Shown in pieces: positions 43,576 to 53,246 of a stretch of 64,000 nt of DNA; position 1 is the first letter of the stretch, and every line of letters begins with the position of its first letter. The notes beneath the pieces are model-generated. The model had not been told where the DNA came from. It worked only from the letters and a program-made list of their open reading frames with translations, and ran no database searches. The DNA lies in assembly GCA_902518075.1 (NCBI GenBank), contig CABYEX010000003.1, positions 6,693 to 70,692 on the forward strand. Reading direction: 5' to 3'. Origin of the DNA: Halieaceae bacterium. GTDB lineage: Bacteria > Pseudomonadota > Gammaproteobacteria > Pseudomonadales > Halieaceae. Position numbers and translations under genes: made by a program.

Positions 43576-44720
43576 CAGATCACCACCAACTCAGCCTTCA
43601 GGCTACCGGCACTCTTGAGTGCCTCCAAAATAGCAATGAGTGATGTCGTCGAGGCGCCACTTTGATTAATAGCATCGACTATATCCCTGAGATCGACAGT
43701 CTCGTTAATTAGACCGGCGCCCAAAGTATCTTCAGACACCTCTATTGAAGAATTGGCAACATCACGAGTCTCGCCACCTTCGCCGCTGAATGGGCCTGGC
43801 TGCGACACCTCATTGAGCGTAGATACGCTGACATTCACGGTGCCGTGGGACACTGCAGCTGCGGAAATCTTTACTTGCTGATTAATGACTACCGTCCCGG
43901 TCCGTGAATTGATGACCACCTTGGCCGCGGGAATACCGGGTTCCACGTTGAGATTCTCGATCATGCCGACAAAACTCACCCGCTCCGATAGCCCAACAGG
44001 CGCGCGGACCGCGAGGGAGACTCCGTCCATTGCAAAGGCAGTGCCTTCACCAAAGACTTCGTTAATCTTCTCGGTTATGGCTGCCGTGGTGGAGAAATCG
44101 TTGCTATTCACATTAAAGATCAGGTGATCGCTCTTATCAAAGGAGTTATCCACCTGACGCTCGACTGTAGCGCCGTCGGGAATGCGCCCCGAGGTCGGAA
44201 TACCAATCTGTATGCTGGTGCCATTTTGCTCTTCCATGACACCGGTCACGGTCAATGGGCCCTGAGCCACCGCATAGGTCTGACCGTCAATGCCGCGCAG
44301 TTCTGTCATCACCAGATTACCGCCGCGCAAACTGGTAGCCGTACCCAGCGCCGCCACATTCACATCCACTACCTGACCTGGCTTGGCGAAGGGAGGTAGC
44401 GTGGCTGTGACCATGACAGCTGCGACGTTATCAACCTGAATCGGTCGGCCGCGCGATTGCTGCAAATCATAGTCATCGTAAGGGTTGGTTGTAACGCCCA
44501 GACTCTCGAGAATCGCTTTCAGACTCTGCCCTGTGAAGGTCGGATCCTTGCCATCACCGGTGCCCGCGAGACCCACGACCAAGCCGTAGCCCACCAACTG
44601 GTTACCGCGCACACCGCCGACATTGGTCAGATCTTTAACCCTGTCCGCCTGAGCCGTGTTCACCACCAGCGACATGACAAAAGCGCTGACCCAGATAATA
44701 ATGTGATTTTTCATTTTCAT
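43575..44720 (-). CDS. flgI: Flagellar P-ring protein FlgI
   Basis: This is the periplasmic bushing ring around the rod. It has 381 residues with a signal peptide (cleavage near NTAQA/D) and the canonical FlgI sequence (RVKDLTNVGGVRGNQLVGYGLVVGLAGTGDG; AVMVTATLPPFAKPGQ; IIDAINQSGAS-like end VDAINQSGASTTSLIAILEA). Standard length and position between flgH and flgJ. Confidence 0.97.
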   Translation of the reverse strand: MKMKNHIIIWVSAFVMSLVVNTAQADRVKDLTNVGGVRGNQLVGYGLVVGLAGTGDGKDPTFTGQSLKAILESLGVTTNPYDDYDLQQSRGRPIQVDNVAAVMVTATLPPFAKPGQVVDVNVAALGTATSLRGGNLVMTELRGIDGQTYAVAQGPLTVTGVMEEQNGTSIQIGIPTSGRIPDGATVERQVDNSFDKSDHLIFNVNSNDFSTTAAITEKINEVFGEGTAFAMDGVSLAVRAPVGLSERVSFVGMIENLNVEPGIPAAKVVINSRTGTVVINQQVKISAAAVSHGTVNVSVSTLNEVSQPGPFSGEGGETRDVANSSIEVSEDTLGAGLINETVDLRDIVDAINQSGASTTSLIAILEALKSAGSLKAELVVI

Positions 44721-44735
44721 GCGCAGGCGCCCCGT

Positions 44736-45419
44736 TTACAGCGGCCAGTACTTGAACAGCAACTGGGTAATCCAACCCGGCTGAGTTGATTCAGCTAAGT
44801 TGCCGGTTCCCCGGTATGAGATTTGCGCCTGAGCCATACGCATTGACGACACCGTATTGTCTGGCTGAACATCCCGCGCACGAACAACTCCTCGTATCTG
44901 GATAAACTCTGCACCCTCGGTGAGCGACAGCTGCTTTCGACCCTCAACAATGAGATTCCCATTTGGCAATACCTCAGAAACCATGGCGGTAATAACGCCT
45001 GAAAGTGCATTCGCTTGAGCAGCCGAGCCGACGCCCTCTGAGCCAATCTCTGCGTCATTTAGGTCGATATCACCGCGCACATCTCCCCAGAAACCGTTGG
45101 GAGAAAGCAAAGAATTGGTCCAACTACTAGAGAGCACGTCATTCGTTGAAACGCGCTCGGTAATCAGCGAAGAATTCCTAGATGCTTGTGTAGACTCATT
45201 GAGGACAACGGTAATGATGTCCCCCACACGCCATTGCCGCTGTCCCTGAAATAGAGACATATGCATGCTATTTCCCAAAATTGAGCCAGTTGGCAAGGCG
45301 TCAGCTGCGGGTTGAAGCGGCCTGATAGGAGCGAAGTCACCGTTGACTTCCAACGGTGGCTTCGAGGCACAAGCTGCCAAACTCATTATGGCGAGCAGCA
45401 AAGTAAGTCTGCGAATCAT
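44736..45419 (-). CDS. flgH: Flagellar L-ring lipoprotein FlgH
   Basis: This is the outer-membrane ring subunit. It has 227 residues. A signal peptide with lipobox LAAC near residue 17 and the canonical FlgH motifs are present (VGDIITVVLNESTQASRNSS, GVVRARDVQPDNTVSSMRMAQAQISYRGTG split by position). It is the normal length. It lies 12 bases after flgG. Confidence 0.96.
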   Translation of the reverse strand: MIRRLTLLLAIMSLAACASKPPLEVNGDFAPIRPLQPAADALPTGSILGNSMHMSLFQGQRQWRVGDIITVVLNESTQASRNSSLITERVSTNDVLSSSWTNSLLSPNGFWGDVRGDIDLNDAEIGSEGVGSAAQANALSGVITAMVSEVLPNGNLIVEGRKQLSLTEGAEFIQIRGVVRARDVQPDNTVSSMRMAQAQISYRGTGNLAESTQPGWITQLLFKYWPL

Positions 45420-45431
45420 TAGATCAACTCA

Positions 45432-46217
45432 TTACAGATTTTGGTTAAGGAAGCGCAACATGCCATCAGCCGCCGAAATTGCCTTCGAATTAACTTCGTA
45501 TGCACGTTGGGTCTCAATCATGCTGACCATCTCTGCCACTACATTGACATTCGAAGCCTCTAGCGAGCCCTGCGCCAATTCTCCAAAACCGGCCAACCCT
45601 GGTGTGCCGACCTCTACAGGGCCGCTGGCTGTGGTCTCACGGTAGAGATTACGACCAATTGGTTGTAAGCCGGCTTCGTTAATGAAGCGTGAAACCTGGA
45701 TTGTGCCGATCTGGCTACTACCTCCACCACCGGCTAACTCGACGCTGACTGTGCCATCACGCCCAATAGTTATGGCCGCTGCATTGTTCGGAATGTTTAC
45801 TGCTGGGACCAGTTGCTGACCATTAGCGGTCACGATCTGACCTTGATCATTAAGTTTGAAAGAACCGTCACGGGTGTAGGCAAAGGTGCCATCTGCCTGC
45901 AGGATTTGGAACATCCCCCGACCGAGAATCGCCACATCCAGTGCATTCTCAGTAGACATCATATTGCCTTGCTCGTGTAATTTTTCAGTAGCGATGATTC
46001 GAGAGCCGGTACCCATCATTAAGCCAGTAGGCGCGATAGTCTGAGCATCCGCGGAGGCACCAGGCTGTCTAATGTTTTGGTATAGGAGATCCTCAAACAC
46101 TGCTCGATCGCGTTTAAAAGCAACGGTGTTTACATTTGCCAAATTGTTGGCAATGACCGTCATGCGCTTCTGCATTGCGGTCAAACCTGTTTTCGCTACC
46201 CAAACTGATGCATCCAT
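45432..46217 (-). CDS. flgG: Distal rod protein FlgG
   Basis: It forms the distal rod. It has 261 residues, the standard length. Family motifs are intact: N-terminal ANNLANVNTVAFKRDRAVFEDLLYQ, the central LQADGTFAYTRDGSFKLN and the C-terminal LEASNVNVVAEMVSMIETQRAYE. Each of these is split here only for description. Confidence 0.96.
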   Translation of the reverse strand: MDASVWVAKTGLTAMQKRMTVIANNLANVNTVAFKRDRAVFEDLLYQNIRQPGASADAQTIAPTGLMMGTGSRIIATEKLHEQGNMMSTENALDVAILGRGMFQILQADGTFAYTRDGSFKLNDQGQIVTANGQQLVPAVNIPNNAAAITIGRDGTVSVELAGGGGSSQIGTIQVSRFINEAGLQPIGRNLYRETTASGPVEVGTPGLAGFGELAQGSLEASNVNVVAEMVSMIETQRAYEVNSKAISAADGMLRFLNQNL

Positions 46218-46235
46218 CTGTCTTTCTCCTTACGA

Positions 46236-47000
46236 CTACGCGTACCGCATCATCGTGGTACCAGAGTCATCTAATTCCTTCATCTCATTAATCATCTTGA
46301 TCTTAATTTCGAACGACCGAGACATATCCATGAAACCAACGAGTTGCTCTGCGACATTAATTGAAGAGCCCTCAAGCGAGCCGGGCTGTACCTCTGGAAT
46401 ATTAGGCCCACTCTCAAAGTCACCGCCCTTACCTCGCGCAGCGATCGGCTCGTAGAGACCGTCTGTTCGACGCACCATGCGGATTCCTGTCGCATCACGC
46501 AGTAAAAGGTTTCCAACAATAGTCGGTGGTGCGTCCGGCTGAACAGGATCTGTAGCGGTGACCGTGCCATCGTTAGTGATCGCCAGATCGACGCCAACCG
46601 GCATGGTAATTGGCCCTCCACCCTCACCAAGCACAACGTGACCGTTAGCCGTTGAAAGCAAGCCTGACTGATCGACCAAGAGATCACCTCTGCGAGTAAA
46701 AGCCAACTGCCCATTGGGAGCCTGTGTACCAAGCAGCGTTCCACCTTTTAAGTAGATGTCTAACTTGCGTCCAGTGGCAATTAATGGACCCTGGTCGATT
46801 ACTAGCTCATCGTTGGATCGATTCATTGGCACATATCGAGTGCCGAAGCCCGGACCCGCAACTTGCGATGTTTCAGTCGCAAACTGAAAGGTCTGCTTGA
46901 ATCCCACCGTAGATGCATTAGCCAAGGCGTTGGCGTATTTCAGCTTCATGTTGTTGAGCTGCTTCAAGGACGCCATCGCGGTAAAAACTAAACGATCCAT
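46236..47000 (-). CDS. flgF: Proximal rod protein FlgF
   Basis: It is a rod component. It has 254 residues with the shared rod/hook N-terminus (YANALANASTVGFKQTF) and the C-terminal LEGSSINVAEQLVGFMDMSR segment. Usual length and position after flgE. Confidence 0.95.
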   Translation of the reverse strand: MDRLVFTAMASLKQLNNMKLKYANALANASTVGFKQTFQFATETSQVAGPGFGTRYVPMNRSNDELVIDQGPLIATGRKLDIYLKGGTLLGTQAPNGQLAFTRRGDLLVDQSGLLSTANGHVVLGEGGGPITMPVGVDLAITNDGTVTATDPVQPDAPPTIVGNLLLRDATGIRMVRRTDGLYEPIAARGKGGDFESGPNIPEVQPGSLEGSSINVAEQLVGFMDMSRSFEIKIKMINEMKELDDSGTTMMRYA

Positions 47001-47020
47001 CTCTGTCTAATCCTTAAGTA

Positions 47021-50000
47021 TTAACCGCGCATCTGGATGATGGTTTGCGTCAAGGTCGAACTAGTTTCAATCGCTTTTGCGTTGGCTTGGAAGTTCCGCT
47101 GGGCGGTGATCAATGCCACTAGCTCGGCCGTAAGGTCAACGTTTGAGCGTTCCGTAGCACCCGCACGAATGGTTCCAAATCCAGCGCCACCAGGTTCGCC
47201 GAGCTTCGCTTCACCTGATTGAGACGTAGCTGTAAAACCACTATTACCCACCTGTCTCAGCCCTTTCGGCGTCGCAAAGTTGGCGAGAATGATCTTTCCT
47301 AGTGACTTCTGAGAACCATTTGAGTAACTCGCTACCACCAGGCCGTCTTCGCCAATATTCACACCTACCAGATCACCTTCTGGCGCACCGTTTTGAGACT
47401 GGTTTAGTACTGCGAATGGGCTGTTAAACTGAGTACTTCCCTGATAAGCGACGTTAATGTCGTTACCAATGTTTGTCGCTGATTTTAGTGTCGAGACACC
47501 GACCGGTGACACCAAAGTACCACTGGTATCGAAGGTCAATTCACCTTGATCCAGAAAGATAGGGCTCCAATTTGGGATGTCGTTCTCGTCAAAAGTGCCT
47601 TTGTCCGTTGTCTCAATGTATTCACCATCACGATCCTGAAAGACATAGAGTGGTGTAGAGGCACCCTGGGTATCAGGCTTCAGCGTGATGTAAGTTGAGG
47701 TGGTACCAAAGGCTGGCTCCACATCCTCAAGGCCAAAATCTGCTGAACCCGCGACCTGCAAGAATGAATCGTCGGTGGCAGTAGATCCCGTGAACTTTAG
47801 AGAACTGGTGGTAGCGTCAAACTCTACCGATACACCAGAGACTTGGTTACCAAGCTTGTCTGCCATCAAGTTGATTTTCGTCGAAAGTTCTTTGACGAAA
47901 TCACCAATCGAATACTGCTGGGGGGTCAGAGTGATCTGAGCCGAGATGTTGTCGACAATCACGGTAACCGATTGGTTTGCAGCGGTGACCTCAAAGGGTT
48001 TGGTAGGATCGATACCCATTTGGTTACCTGTGACAATGGCAGGAGTAGAGGCTTGTCCACGGACAGCTGGGCGGTTAGCTACCGCTGATAGCGCCTGCGC
48101 TACCTGACGTGTGTTTTCAGACTCGGGAGTACCCGCTGTGACGTCCAAGCCAAAGAGCCTTTTACCGACAGCATTTGAAGTCGCAGCGTTTCCATTGGAA
48201 TCAGTTGTTGCGACGTTACGAATCGCAATACTTGATCCGTCGCCAGTCATCCCTGAGGAGAAGACAAATGACCCGTCCGTAAACGAGACTGTTACGCCAT
48301 AACGCTGGTTACGTGTCTCCTGCATCAAGTCGCCGGCAGGTACCATTGACTTGGTCAGCACAACAGCATTGTCCCCATCAGCAGAAACAAGCAGAGCTTG
48401 AGTGCTTACTGCATTTATCGCGGTGGCTCTGGCTTGCCTGTCTGAAAATGCTGAGCCAGTGGCAAGGTTGTGAGCGCCAAAGAGCTCACCCGTAATAGCT
48501 GTGTCAGAGGTCAAGTGAATAGTGTCGTCGCCAGTCTGCGTAATCCGCATGGCTTGTCGAGCGAAGTCATACTCAAACTTCAGATCGTCGAAGCTTCTCG
48601 TAGTGTCAGTGCCACCGATGATATTGCCCACATCACCAGCGCCAGTAGGATGATCCTCAGCACCTATTGAACCATTCCCGCTGATGTCATAGTTGCCCGC
48701 AAAGTACTTGTTCATTGCGAACGCAAGTTCCTCGGGGGAGATCATCGTGCCGTTGGTTAGCACAACGTCCCCTGCCTTTTGAGCTAGGATCAATATCGTG
48801 CCAACGTTGACCTGCAATTCGCTCTGGTTCGCCTCACCCAGATCGCGGGTAATGTCTAGGGTTTTATTCGTAGTGACACCGTAAAGTTGCGCGTCACTCG
48901 AGCCGCCACCGGTAGCCGCAGTTAAATAGCCAGAAACGTCAAACTTTTTACCATCACCGAAGCGCTCTTGGATGACCTTAGTCAGCTCAGCCGCAATTTC
49001 TTGTCCTGATAATTGATTGGTTCCAGTTTTATCGACTAAATGCTCCAGCCCGATAGAAGTGAAGTCTGAGCCGTCGACACTGATTTGGAGAAGGTTACGC
49101 AAGTTAGTCCTGGTGAAAGAAGAGAGATCTAGTCCATTTGAGCCCCCTGCCAGTGACAGCGCCGAGACATCGGTCGCGTCACCAGCCCTCAAAGTTAGGG
49201 CAGCCGGCGTGGACTTAACAGGATCGGAGAGCATGTCGTATGAAAACTTCCGATAAACAGTTCCCTGCGTGACCAAGTACTCTGAACTGTTTGCCGCAGT
49301 CTTCTGTAAGTACTCCAACTCAGACTTAGTCTTAATTTCACCGTACTTATTTACGAAGAACTCGTCACCGCCAGTATCAGAAGCCTGAATCAAGCCAGGA
49401 TAAATACGTTCGCCATCGATATAGACATGTGTTTGCCACTTATTAAAGGGATCCTCAGATGTGGCGGCTTGGGTCTTTACGTAATACACCGTAGCTAGGT
49501 GCTGAGAACCGGAAGCACCGAAAACCGTCAGAGAAGTGGTCCTGTGATAGGTCTCAGGTTTATTGGGATTAAACTCTAAGGTGATCGGCTCAACATTTGA
49601 AGGCAGATTCAAGCCCAGCTCTACCTCTGTAGTTGCCCTGAACTCTGAGACCGTCTGCCGCGGAATAGCCAATGCGCTTGGTGGCTGACTGAAATCAGCT
49701 TTGTTAGTCGAATCAACGGGCAGAGAAAGCAATGCCTGACCCGCAGAGTTCACCATCTGGTTTTGCTCGTTGAGCATGAACTGCCCGTTACGAGTAAAAG
49801 TACGGCTGCCGTCTGAGGATTGGAGCGGGAAAAAACCATCTCCTGTAATGGCCAGATCCAATGAATTCGCAGAGAACTGAACGAATCCCTGACTGAATTC
49901 CTGCGCCACTTCCTTCAAGGCAACACCCTGACCCACAACCGCTGCAGCGCGCTGCAGAGGCGAAGTGGCAAAGATGTCACCGAAAGAGGCCGTGGACCGC

Positions 50001-50098
50001 TTGAAACCCGCCGTAGCCGAGTTAGCGATGTTGTTGGACGTGACAGCGAGTTCGGTAGTTGCCGCGTTTAGTCCAGTTAAAGAAGTGTAAAACGACAT
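47021..50098 (-). CDS. flgE: Giant flagellar hook protein FlgE, 1025 residues
   Basis: FlgE builds the hook. The usual length is about 400-470 residues. The N-terminus (FYTSLTGLNAATTELAVTSNNIAN) and C-terminus (SNVDLTAELVALITAQRNFQ) are canonical. The extra 550 residues lie in the centre and should be surface-exposed. Within them, residues about 471-482 match an EF-hand type calcium loop (DISGNGSIGAED, nt 48653-48688). The reading frame is continuous. A large FlgE is known in some marine bacteria; the EF-hand is my own reading. Confidence 0.95.
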   Translation of the reverse strand: MSFYTSLTGLNAATTELAVTSNNIANSATAGFKRSTASFGDIFATSPLQRAAAVVGQGVALKEVAQEFSQGFVQFSANSLDLAITGDGFFPLQSSDGSRTFTRNGQFMLNEQNQMVNSAGQALLSLPVDSTNKADFSQPPSALAIPRQTVSEFRATTEVELGLNLPSNVEPITLEFNPNKPETYHRTTSLTVFGASGSQHLATVYYVKTQAATSEDPFNKWQTHVYIDGERIYPGLIQASDTGGDEFFVNKYGEIKTKSELEYLQKTAANSSEYLVTQGTVYRKFSYDMLSDPVKSTPAALTLRAGDATDVSALSLAGGSNGLDLSSFTRTNLRNLLQISVDGSDFTSIGLEHLVDKTGTNQLSGQEIAAELTKVIQERFGDGKKFDVSGYLTAATGGGSSDAQLYGVTTNKTLDITRDLGEANQSELQVNVGTILILAQKAGDVVLTNGTMISPEELAFAMNKYFAGNYDISGNGSIGAEDHPTGAGDVGNIIGGTDTTRSFDDLKFEYDFARQAMRITQTGDDTIHLTSDTAITGELFGAHNLATGSAFSDRQARATAINAVSTQALLVSADGDNAVVLTKSMVPAGDLMQETRNQRYGVTVSFTDGSFVFSSGMTGDGSSIAIRNVATTDSNGNAATSNAVGKRLFGLDVTAGTPESENTRQVAQALSAVANRPAVRGQASTPAIVTGNQMGIDPTKPFEVTAANQSVTVIVDNISAQITLTPQQYSIGDFVKELSTKINLMADKLGNQVSGVSVEFDATTSSLKFTGSTATDDSFLQVAGSADFGLEDVEPAFGTTSTYITLKPDTQGASTPLYVFQDRDGEYIETTDKGTFDENDIPNWSPIFLDQGELTFDTSGTLVSPVGVSTLKSATNIGNDINVAYQGSTQFNSPFAVLNQSQNGAPEGDLVGVNIGEDGLVVASYSNGSQKSLGKIILANFATPKGLRQVGNSGFTATSQSGEAKLGEPGGAGFGTIRAGATERSNVDLTAELVALITAQRNFQANAKAIETSSTLTQTIIQMRG

Positions 50099-50116
50099 GT
50101 TTCAGCTCCTGCGAGA

Positions 50117-50803
50117 TTATTCTGCGATAGTTTGAATTTCGGCTAGCGACACTGTGTCACCACCCAGCAGTTGAAGGTCAAGTTGCTGACCCGCTGGGTT
50201 CCAAGAGACGCTGCTGACGGTCTCTAAAATCGACACTGGGGCTATTTGCATGCGGCCATCTTTGATGGCGCTTGCAGTAATTTGGTATGTATCAACAGGT
50301 AGTTGATTTCCGTCAGAATCCTGACCAGACCAAGCGAATCGATGCTCGCCAGGCTCCAGCTCTCCAACGTTCTGCCTGAACACCAACTCACCGTTCTGGT
50401 TATAGACACTCATAGTCAGCAGGTCGGCACCGTCCTGCACGCTGACGAGAGTTTCAGTAGGTCGGCTACCGCCTCCCTGACCAAAGCCACCAGCTACGGC
50501 AACGCGCTTTCCAACGAGAGTTGATCCAGTAAGTAGTGATTGCTCACGGAGGTTCCCTACAAGGCGCTCTAAAGACGCCTGCATGCCTTTAATACCCTCA
50601 ACGGACGAGAATTGCGCTAGTTGAGCAACAAACGCCTCGTTCTCCATTGGATCCAGCGGGTTCTGATTTTTTAGCTGCGCAGTGAACAACTGCAAAAAAG
50701 CATCCCGACCAAGCATGTCCCCGTCGTCACTGCTTTTGTACATCTTCGAGGCCTGCTGCGCCTGGTACTGCTCAGTGGTCAAGATAGAATCAATAGCTGA
50801 CAA
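50117..50803 (-). CDS. flgD: Hook cap protein FlgD
   Basis: FlgD forms the scaffold that polymerises FlgE. It has 228 residues. The conserved N-terminal DAFLQLFTAQLKNQNPLDPM segment and the FlgD Ig-like C-terminal region (LVFRQNVGELEPGEHRFAWSG is split in the family's FLG_D4/TUDOR fold) are present. Normal length. Confidence 0.95.
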   Translation of the reverse strand: MSAIDSILTTEQYQAQQASKMYKSSDDGDMLGRDAFLQLFTAQLKNQNPLDPMENEAFVAQLAQFSSVEGIKGMQASLERLVGNLREQSLLTGSTLVGKRVAVAGGFGQGGGSRPTETLVSVQDGADLLTMSVYNQNGELVFRQNVGELEPGEHRFAWSGQDSDGNQLPVDTYQITASAIKDGRMQIAPVSILETVSSVSWNPAGQQLDLQLLGGDTVSLAEIQTIAE

Positions 50804-50832
50804 AACTTTCTCTCCTAGTACTCAGTTAGAAG

Positions 50833-51258
50833 TCACGACTTCATGACTTCCAGCGTACGCATCATCATTTGCTTTGCTGTGTTTATGACTTCAATATTGT
50901 TTCGATAAGACCTTGCAGCGGCGGTCATTTCGACCATCTCTGACACCTCGTTGACATTGCTCTGATAGATGTATCCGTCAGCATCCGCAGAGGGATTGCC
51001 AGGGTCGTATGACCTGGGAGGAGGGGTAGGGTCGTCAGATATGTTTGCAATTTGTAGGGAGCCAGCGTAGCGAGTCTGATCTCCGACTGTCTGATCCTGA
51101 AGTAAAGTTCTAAATACCGCCCGCTTGGCCTTGTATGCACCTTCTGCTGTCGCTGCGGTGTTCGATGCGTTAGCGAGGTTCGATGCAGTGGTGTTCATGC
51201 GGACCAATTGCGCCGCAAGAGCGCTCCCCGCAATTCCAAATACTTTATCCATAGACAT
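50833..51258 (-). CDS. flgC: Proximal rod protein FlgC
   Basis: This rod component has 141 residues, with N-terminal ALAAQLVRMNTTASNLANA and C-terminal SNVNEVSEMVEMTAAARSYRNN. Standard length. It starts 3 bases after the flgB stop. Confidence 0.95.
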   Translation of the reverse strand: MSMDKVFGIAGSALAAQLVRMNTTASNLANASNTAATAEGAYKAKRAVFRTLLQDQTVGDQTRYAGSLQIANISDDPTPPPRSYDPGNPSADADGYIYQSNVNEVSEMVEMTAAARSYRNNIEVINTAKQMMMRTLEVMKS

Positions 51259-51261
51259 CGC

Positions 51262-51639
51262 TTAATCTCCTTTTAGCGCGCGCTTGTAACTGGCCACACG
51301 CCCCTGAAGAAAATCGAGGGTTGCCTGGTACTCCACAGAGGCTCTACCAAATTTGGCTTGCTCAAGACCTATCTCGACAGTGTTGCCATCCACGGCCGGG
51401 TTGTAAGGAACTGTGAAGACTTCTCCGTTGTCCGAGTGGCCAGGTCCTTTGCGATGAAGCGCGTGTGTTGTGAGAAGACCGGCAGTCTTTAATTTCCAGC
51501 CAAGCACGGTGCGAAAATCTATATCTTTGGCTTTGAATCCGGGGGTATCGGCGTTTGCGATGTTGGTAGATAGCACTTCCATTCTGCGCGCCTTGAGCTG
51601 CAGAGCCTCACTATGAATGCCATATAGGTTGTCCAACAT
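51262..51639 (-). CDS. flgB: Proximal rod protein FlgB
   Basis: This is the first gene of the rod/hook operon. It has 125 residues with canonical RRMEVLSTNIANADTPGFKA motifs and a C-terminal YQATLDFLQGRVASYKRAL. An RpoN promoter lies 41 bases upstream. The flgA-flgM-flgN genes diverge from it. Confidence 0.95.
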   Translation of the reverse strand: MLDNLYGIHSEALQLKARRMEVLSTNIANADTPGFKAKDIDFRTVLGWKLKTAGLLTTHALHRKGPGHSDNGEVFTVPYNPAVDGNTVEIGLEQAKFGRASVEYQATLDFLQGRVASYKRALKGD

Positions 51640-51679
51640 GTCTTCTTACCAAGAGTTGTGACTTTTCACTCTTCGGCCT

Positions 51680-51694
51680 GCAGAATTTGTGCCA
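51680..51694 (-). promoter_or_regulatory. RpoN (sigma-54) promoter of the flgB operon
   Basis: On the minus strand it is TGGCAC-N5-CTGC with invariant GG-N10-GC spacing, followed by A. It sits 41 bases before the flgB ATG. Confidence 0.8.
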
Positions 51695-51760
51695 AAAATT
51701 TTATGTGATTGTTTTTGCTTACGTTTATTTAATTTTTGTCGTGCGAGAGAGGGGTCTCTG

Positions 51761-52813
51761 ATGAAAAGCGGCAAGAGCATGCCGGTGGTTGAGTTCGAGC
51801 TTATTGGTCATACTCCCCCTATGAACTGGAGTCGCGACGCAGAAACTAGTGCCGCTGGACCTGCCCCGGTGATCGAGTGGTTCCGACGGTTTTGGCGTGA
51901 CCGAGGCCGCCGGTGGTCAACACTTGCGGCGCTCGGTAGCCTGCTCATCGTCCATCACGGATACGCCAAAATAGATCAGGCGATGATCAAGGAAGATGCC
52001 ACCAAGCAGGTACAGGAAGCCGCTGCGCAAGCTTTCCATACAGACCCTGCCAACGTTGAGGTCAGACTAGCCGACAAGCGTCTAGTGCTCCCAGAATGTA
52101 GCCAACCCTTTGACGTGCTATTTCCCTTCAGTGACCGTGCCACCGCGCAGCTTGACTGCGTAAGTCCCAAATGGCGGGGATTCATTCAAATCCGGCTGAG
52201 AGAAGGCTTGACCGCCTTTCGCTACAACCAGTCGTTAAACAAGGGGGAATTGCTCAAGCGCAGCCAGGTAACTCGCCATGTGGTGTCGCCCGACAATGGA
52301 ATTTCCAATCGCATCGTGGTTTTGGACGACGCACTGGATCGCACCCTGCGCGAGCGGGTAAAGGCCGGAGACATTTTGTTGGAGAGTCATTTCATAGCAT
52401 CGCCACTCTCTGGTTATCAGGCTGCTGCAGCGAAAGGTGTGGGGGCTTGGGTGGCAACGCAAATTATTCCCAGAGGGAATAGGTTAGATAAAAATACATT
52501 TTCCTGGGTAATTATAGAGGGCAGAGCGCCCACCGATCTCATTCATTCCGGGGCAGATTTCGCTATGTTGGAGGCGCTGCGTGACATCATGCCAGGTGAC
52601 AAATTGCGGCGATCAACGGTCAAAATGGCCCCAGCAGTGCGCAAAAACGATGAAGTTCAAGTGTCGATCGTTCGTGGCGCACTGACGGTGACTAATCTGG
52701 TGCGCATTAGTCGTGACGCCACCATCGGGGAATTGATTGACGTGGTGAGTGTTGAATCAGGCAGGCCTCTAAAGGCCAGAGTGACGGGAATTGGCCAAGT
52801 AGATATTTTATAG
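51761..52813 (+). CDS. flgA: P-ring assembly chaperone FlgA
   Basis: This periplasmic chaperone assists FlgI ring formation. The protein has 350 residues where typical FlgA has about 220-250. The extra part is an N-terminal tail of about 50 residues before a hydrophobic segment (STLAALGSLLIVHHG). The FlgA core is present (NKGELLKRSQVTRHVV, VKAGDILLESHFI, NDEVQVSIVRGALTV, end SGRPLKARVTG). ATG 51761 follows GAGAGAGGGG. A GTG at 51869 in frame would give a conventional signal peptide and is a real alternative. It is divergent from flgB. Confidence 0.88.
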   Translation: MKSGKSMPVVEFELIGHTPPMNWSRDAETSAAGPAPVIEWFRRFWRDRGRRWSTLAALGSLLIVHHGYAKIDQAMIKEDATKQVQEAAAQAFHTDPANVEVRLADKRLVLPECSQPFDVLFPFSDRATAQLDCVSPKWRGFIQIRLREGLTAFRYNQSLNKGELLKRSQVTRHVVSPDNGISNRIVVLDDALDRTLRERVKAGDILLESHFIASPLSGYQAAAAKGVGAWVATQIIPRGNRLDKNTFSWVIIEGRAPTDLIHSGADFAMLEALRDIMPGDKLRRSTVKMAPAVRKNDEVQVSIVRGALTVTNLVRISRDATIGELIDVVSVESGRPLKARVTGIGQVDIL

Positions 52814-52822
52814 ATCGAGTGC

Positions 52823-52849
52823 TAAAGTTTCAGGTCTAGATGCCGATAT
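52823..52849 (+). promoter_or_regulatory. FliA (sigma-28) promoter of flgM-flgN
   Basis: The pattern is TAAA-N15-GCCGATAT, nearly perfect, 68 bases before the flgM ATG. A FliA promoter on flgM gives the usual feedback loop. Confidence 0.88.
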
Positions 52850-52916
52850 TTTGTTTGAAAAAGGAAAATTCTGCCATTGGATCGACCTGATGGCAGGGTC
52901 AATAGGAGGTTGAGCG

Positions 52917-53222
52917 ATGCCCAGCATCACTGAAACTATGCGAAGCACGGTACCGGAAGCAACCGGTAAGAAAGACCTGCGCGCAGAAAAAACCTCGACC
53001 CCAACACCAGAATCACAGAACGTTGAGGCCGATTCTGCATCGGGCGCGCAAGTTGACCAGGTTGAGCTCAGCGAGTCTGTTGAGCGCGCCATTGAAGATG
53101 CTAAATTCGATGCTGCAAAAGTCGAAGCGTTACGGCTCGCCATTATGGAAGGCAATTACCCGCTCGACGCAAAGCGCATCGCGGAAAACATGCTCGATCT
53201 GGAGAGAATGATCGGTTCCTGA
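52917..53222 (+). CDS. flgM: Anti-sigma-28 factor FlgM
   Basis: FlgM binds FliA until it is exported through the finished hook. It has 101 residues. The C-terminal FlgM domain is present (VELSESVERAIEDA, ALRLAIMEGNYPLDAKRIAENML). The ATG has AGGAGG 7 bases upstream. It lies in the expected place before flgN. fliA itself is at 61.3 kb. Confidence 0.95.
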   Translation: MPSITETMRSTVPEATGKKDLRAEKTSTPTPESQNVEADSASGAQVDQVELSESVERAIEDAKFDAAKVEALRLAIMEGNYPLDAKRIAENMLDLERMIGS

Positions 53223-53246
53223 AGCCGCCCGCGTTTCCTCGCATAC

